Assembly: GCA_028097405.1 (NCBI GenBank)
Contig: JAOHEK010000005.1
Coordinates: forward strand, 1 to 64,000
From: Paracoccaceae bacterium
Lineage (GTDB): Bacteria > Pseudomonadota > Alphaproteobacteria > Rhodobacterales > Rhodobacteraceae
Reading direction: 5' to 3'
DNA: 64,000 nucleotides
The notes below the pieces were generated by a model. That model was not told where the DNA came from, did not search any database, and was given only the letters and a program-made list of their open reading frames with translations. The position numbers and the translations under genes are program-made. Each line of letters opens with the position of its first letter. The first letter of the stretch is position 1. Shown in pieces: positions 61,674 to 64,000 of this stretch.

Positions 61674-62398
61674 ACGACGGTATTCAATGGGTTCGGTCGC
61701 TGATCTTCAACGTCACGATCTACTTGGTCATGTTGATATATGCGATTGCGTTTTTCCCGTTTGCTCTTTTCAGCAGAACTTGGGCCTTTCGCGCGTGTCA
61801 CGCATGGTGCGCCTTTGTGATCTGGGCCGCACGCTGGATGATCGGATTGAAAACCGAAGTCCGTGGCAAGCCGCCGAAGGGCGAAGTTGTGATCGCGGCC
61901 AAGCATCAGTCGTTCCTTGATATCATTATGATCTATCACGCCGTCCCACGCGGCAAATTCATCATGAAGCGCGAGTTGATGTGGGCTCCGTTGCTTGGTC
62001 CCTACGCATTGCGCATCGGCTGCGTTCCGGTCAATCGCGGCAAGCGCGGCGTGGCGATTGAAAAGATGAAGCAGGACGTTCTAAAAGGCCGCGCCGAACC
62101 CGGTCAGTTGATCATCTATCCCCAAGGAACCCGCGTCGCGCCCGGTGCGAAAAAATCCTATAAAGTGGGGGCGGGCGTTCTGTACCAACAACTTGGCCAG
62201 ACTTGCGTGCCGGTTGCCACAAATGTCGGCTATTTCTGGCCAAAGCGGGGCATTTTGCGTAAACCGGGCCTTGCCGTTGTTGAATTTCTCGACCCAATCG
62301 AACTGGGTTTGCCCGTGCCGGAATTCATGAAGGTCTTGGAAGATGTCGTAGAAACCAAGTCAGACGCGCTTTTGGCCGAAGCAATGGGTGACGCATGA
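61670..62398 (+). CDS. plsC: 1-acyl-sn-glycerol-3-phosphate acyltransferase
   Basis: Adds the second acyl chain to lysophosphatidic acid in phospholipid synthesis. The 242-aa protein has an N-terminal membrane helix (LIFNVTIYLVMLIYAIAFFPFALF), the catalytic HQSFLD (HX4D) near residue 78, the GCVPVNRG segment and YPQGTRVAPG for substrate binding. ATG 61670 overlaps the ftsX stop (ATGA) and the earlier in-frame codon at 61577 lies within ftsX. It overlaps the methyltransferase gene at its 3' end. Confidence 0.93.
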   Translation: MNDGIQWVRSLIFNVTIYLVMLIYAIAFFPFALFSRTWAFRACHAWCAFVIWAARWMIGLKTEVRGKPPKGEVVIAAKHQSFLDIIMIYHAVPRGKFIMKRELMWAPLLGPYALRIGCVPVNRGKRGVAIEKMKQDVLKGRAEPGQLIIYPQGTRVAPGAKKSYKVGAGVLYQQLGQTCVPVATNVGYFWPKRGILRKPGLAVVEFLDPIELGLPVPEFMKVLEDVVETKSDALLAEAMGDA

Positions 62399-63255
62399 GC
62401 ATCGGACCGGTAAGCCAAGGCCCTAACGCAGAAGAAGCCGCCTATTGGTCGACCAAAGGGCGTAGCTGGATCGAACACGAGGCCGTTCAGGATCACTTGT
62501 TGCGGCCCGTAACAGACACGCTTCTAGAGCTTACTCAATTTCAACCGGGCCAGCGTGTGTTGGACATCGGTTGCGGCACCGGGGCACATGCATTGGCCGT
62601 TGCCGAAAAGGTTGGGCCAAGCGGTGAGGTTCTGGCGCTTGATATCTCTCAGCCGTTGTTGGAGCGCGCAGGCCAAAGGTTCGCGGGCGCTGGCGCACCG
62701 GTGCAGACTTATCTGGGCGACGCGCAAGTGGCAGATGTGCCCGGTGAATTTGAGATTGCAACATCGCGATTTGGGGTGATGTTCTTTGCCGACCCCGCGG
62801 TGGCTTTCGCGAACATCGCAGGCGCGCTCAGATCGGGTGGGCGGATGGTATTTGCCGCATGGGCGCCTGTTTCGGTGAACCCGTGGTGGCGCTTGCCGAT
62901 CACCATTGCGCAGGCACGGCTTGGCACACCGCCGCCGAACAAGCCCAATGCGCCGGGGCCAATGGGCTTGGCCGATGTTACCTATCTGGAAGGCCAACTG
63001 TCCGGCGCGGGCTTCACCGATTTCGCAGTCACACCGACGACAATCACTCTGGGCGCAACCGGCGGACCTGCCGACATGGCCGCCCTTAGCATCCAAGTTG
63101 GACCCGCCGCGCGATTGATCCGGCTGTTCGATGCAAGGCAGGCAGATGTCGCTGCGATCGAGGATGGGCTGACACGGGCCTACGAGGACTATGTGGACGA
63201 TGGCGCGTTCGCCATGCCCGCCACGTTGAACATAATCGACGTCAGGCTGCCATAA
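62395..63255 (+). CDS. Class I SAM-dependent methyltransferase
   Basis: A 286-aa methyltransferase of the UbiE/Methyltransf_11 type. SAM motif I is VLDIGCGTGAHALAVA, followed by GEVLALDIS with an acidic residue for the ribose and by LGDAQVADVPG and the loop SRFGVMFFADP. The substrate is unknown; the hydrophobic C-terminal half could bind a lipid or quinone-like molecule. It starts with ATGA overlap to plsC and ends the ftsEX row 54 bp before accA. Confidence 0.9.
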   Translation: MSIGPVSQGPNAEEAAYWSTKGRSWIEHEAVQDHLLRPVTDTLLELTQFQPGQRVLDIGCGTGAHALAVAEKVGPSGEVLALDISQPLLERAGQRFAGAGAPVQTYLGDAQVADVPGEFEIATSRFGVMFFADPAVAFANIAGALRSGGRMVFAAWAPVSVNPWWRLPITIAQARLGTPPPNKPNAPGPMGLADVTYLEGQLSGAGFTDFAVTPTTITLGATGGPADMAALSIQVGPAARLIRLFDARQADVAAIEDGLTRAYEDYVDDGAFAMPATLNIIDVRLP

Positions 63256-63309
63256 GCTTGCAGCGATGCACTGGCGCGCCCTATATAGACAGAAAGAATG
63301 AGGGCAGGC

Positions 63310-64000
63310 ATGCATTATCTCGATTTTGAAAAACCACTGGCCGAGATCGAAGGCAAAGCTGAAGAGCTGCGCGCGATGGCACGGGCCAATGCCCAAATGG
63401 ACATCGAAAAGGAAGCCTCGGCGCTGGATAAAAAGGCGCATCAACTTTTGGGCGACCTTTACAAGGATCTAAGCGCTTGGCGGAAATGTCAGGTGGCGCG
63501 GCATCCGGATCGTCCCCATTGCGGTGAATATATTGAGGCGTTGTTCACAGAATACACACCATTGGCAGGCGATCGGAACTTTGCCGACGATCAGGCCGTC
63601 ATGGGCGGATTGGCGCGTTTGAACGACCGGCCAGTGATGGTGATTGGTCATGAAAAGGGTAACAATACGCAGTCACGCATTGAGCGGAATTTTGGCATGG
63701 CGCGGCCCGAAGGCTATCGCAAGGCGATCCGTTTGATGGACTTAGCCGACCGATTCAACGTCCCCGTGGTCACTTTAATCGACACACCCGGCGCCTATCC
63801 CGGCAAAGGGGCCGAAGAACGCGGCCAATCCGAAGCCATTGCACGGTCTACCGAAAAGTGTTTGCGTATTGGCGTGCCCTTGGTCAGCGTCGTGATCGGC
63901 GAAGGTGGTTCGGGCGGGGCTGTGGCTTTTGCAACGGCGAACCGCGTGGCGATGCTGGAGCATTCGATCTATTCGGTGATTTCACCGGAAGGCTGTGCAT
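63310..64000 (+). CDS. accA: Acetyl-CoA carboxylase carboxyltransferase subunit alpha, partial
   Basis: First part (230 codons) of the alpha subunit that transfers CO2 from carboxybiotin to acetyl-CoA in the first step of fatty acid synthesis. It starts [20 protein letters not shown] and contains [11 protein letters not shown], the [21 protein letters not shown] block, [18 protein letters not shown] and the [17 protein letters not shown] oxyanion region. AGGGCAGG lies just before the ATG. The frame is open to the end of the window, where the last codons read PEGCA; the C-terminal third is missing only because the window ends. Confidence 0.95.
   Translation, partial: MHYLDFEKPLAEIEGKAEELRAMARANAQMDIEKEASALDKKAHQLLGDLYKDLSAWRKCQVARHPDRPHCGEYIEALFTEYTPLAGDRNFADDQAVMGGLARLNDRPVMVIGHEKGNNTQSRIERNFGMARPEGYRKAIRLMDLADRFNVPVVTLIDTPGAYPGKGAEERGQSEAIARSTEKCLRIGVPLVSVVIGEGGSGGAVAFATANRVAMLEHSIYSVISPEGCA

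Noticed and set aside
1-64000. tRNA, rRNA, CRISPR, insertion sequence, prophage, toxin-antitoxin or restriction genes
   Set aside because: I looked for their motifs and repeats by eye on both strands and found none that I can support.

Overview
The window looks like an ordinary chromosomal segment of a marine alphaproteobacterium of the family Rhodobacteraceae (Roseobacter group). This rests on gene content and order: DUF2794, SDHAF4/DUF1674, a CarD-FdxA-S4-SUV3-like helicase block, rsmB-heparinase-purH-lspA-BamF-M16-M16, argH near lysA followed by a TIGR02302-type protein, and ftsEX-plsC. I see no rRNA or tRNA genes, CRISPR array, insertion sequence, prophage or plasmid origin. Bases 1-40 hold nothing I can call, and accA runs off the right edge.

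Layout. 0-5 kb: apt, a Tat-type thioredoxin-fold protein, mtnP, an intergenic region with strong hairpins, DUF2794, an NlpC/P60 peptidase and an M17 aminopeptidase. 5-8 kb: an inorganic-carbon module (beta-carbonic anhydrase, SbtA-like bicarbonate permease, SbtB-like P-II protein), then a gene-poor stretch. 8-10.4 kb: asd and an HI0933-type flavoprotein. 10.5-14.8 kb: a Rieske oxygenase with a glutamate where most aromatic dioxygenases have a bridging aspartate, a coupled 84-aa protein, and a dimethylglycine-dehydrogenase-like FAD/GcvT fusion; together these suggest demethylation of a quaternary amine. 14.8-22.6 kb: an inositol catabolic cluster (iolD-iolC-iolB-aldolase on the minus strand, a dehydrogenase and an IolE-like protein on the plus strand) with a LacI regulator and a perfect palindromic operator candidate between the divergent arms. 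22.7-24.9 kb: an SLC13/RCK transporter and the succinate dehydrogenase assembly factor.

25-34 kb: rsmB, heparinase-like protein, purH, lspA, BamF-like lipoprotein, an active/inactive M16 protease pair and a TPR protein. 34-38.5 kb: carD with a short coupled leader ORF, fdxA, an S4 protein and the SUV3-like helicase. 38.6-48.5 kb: a DMT exporter, thiamine diphosphokinase, a large acidic protein, a DM13 protein, an acyl-CoA ligase facing a MocR regulator across a palindrome, a degenerate receiver and an MltB-type transglycosylase. 48.5-64 kb: a taurine:pyruvate-type aminotransferase, a DEAD-box helicase, TlpA/argH with almost no space between their starts, a chain of two tiny lipoproteins and a DUF2834 protein, RidA, OsmC, lysA, the TIGR02302-type protein, a zinc-ribbon protein, ftsE-ftsX-plsC, a methyltransferase and accA.

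Most of this is core metabolism. The least expected parts are the SbtA/SbtB/carbonic anhydrase module, the quaternary-amine oxygenase set, the carD leader ORF, the coupled micro-lipoproteins, and a dispersed hairpin-plus-tail repeat present twice. All functions are inferred from sequence patterns without database searches.
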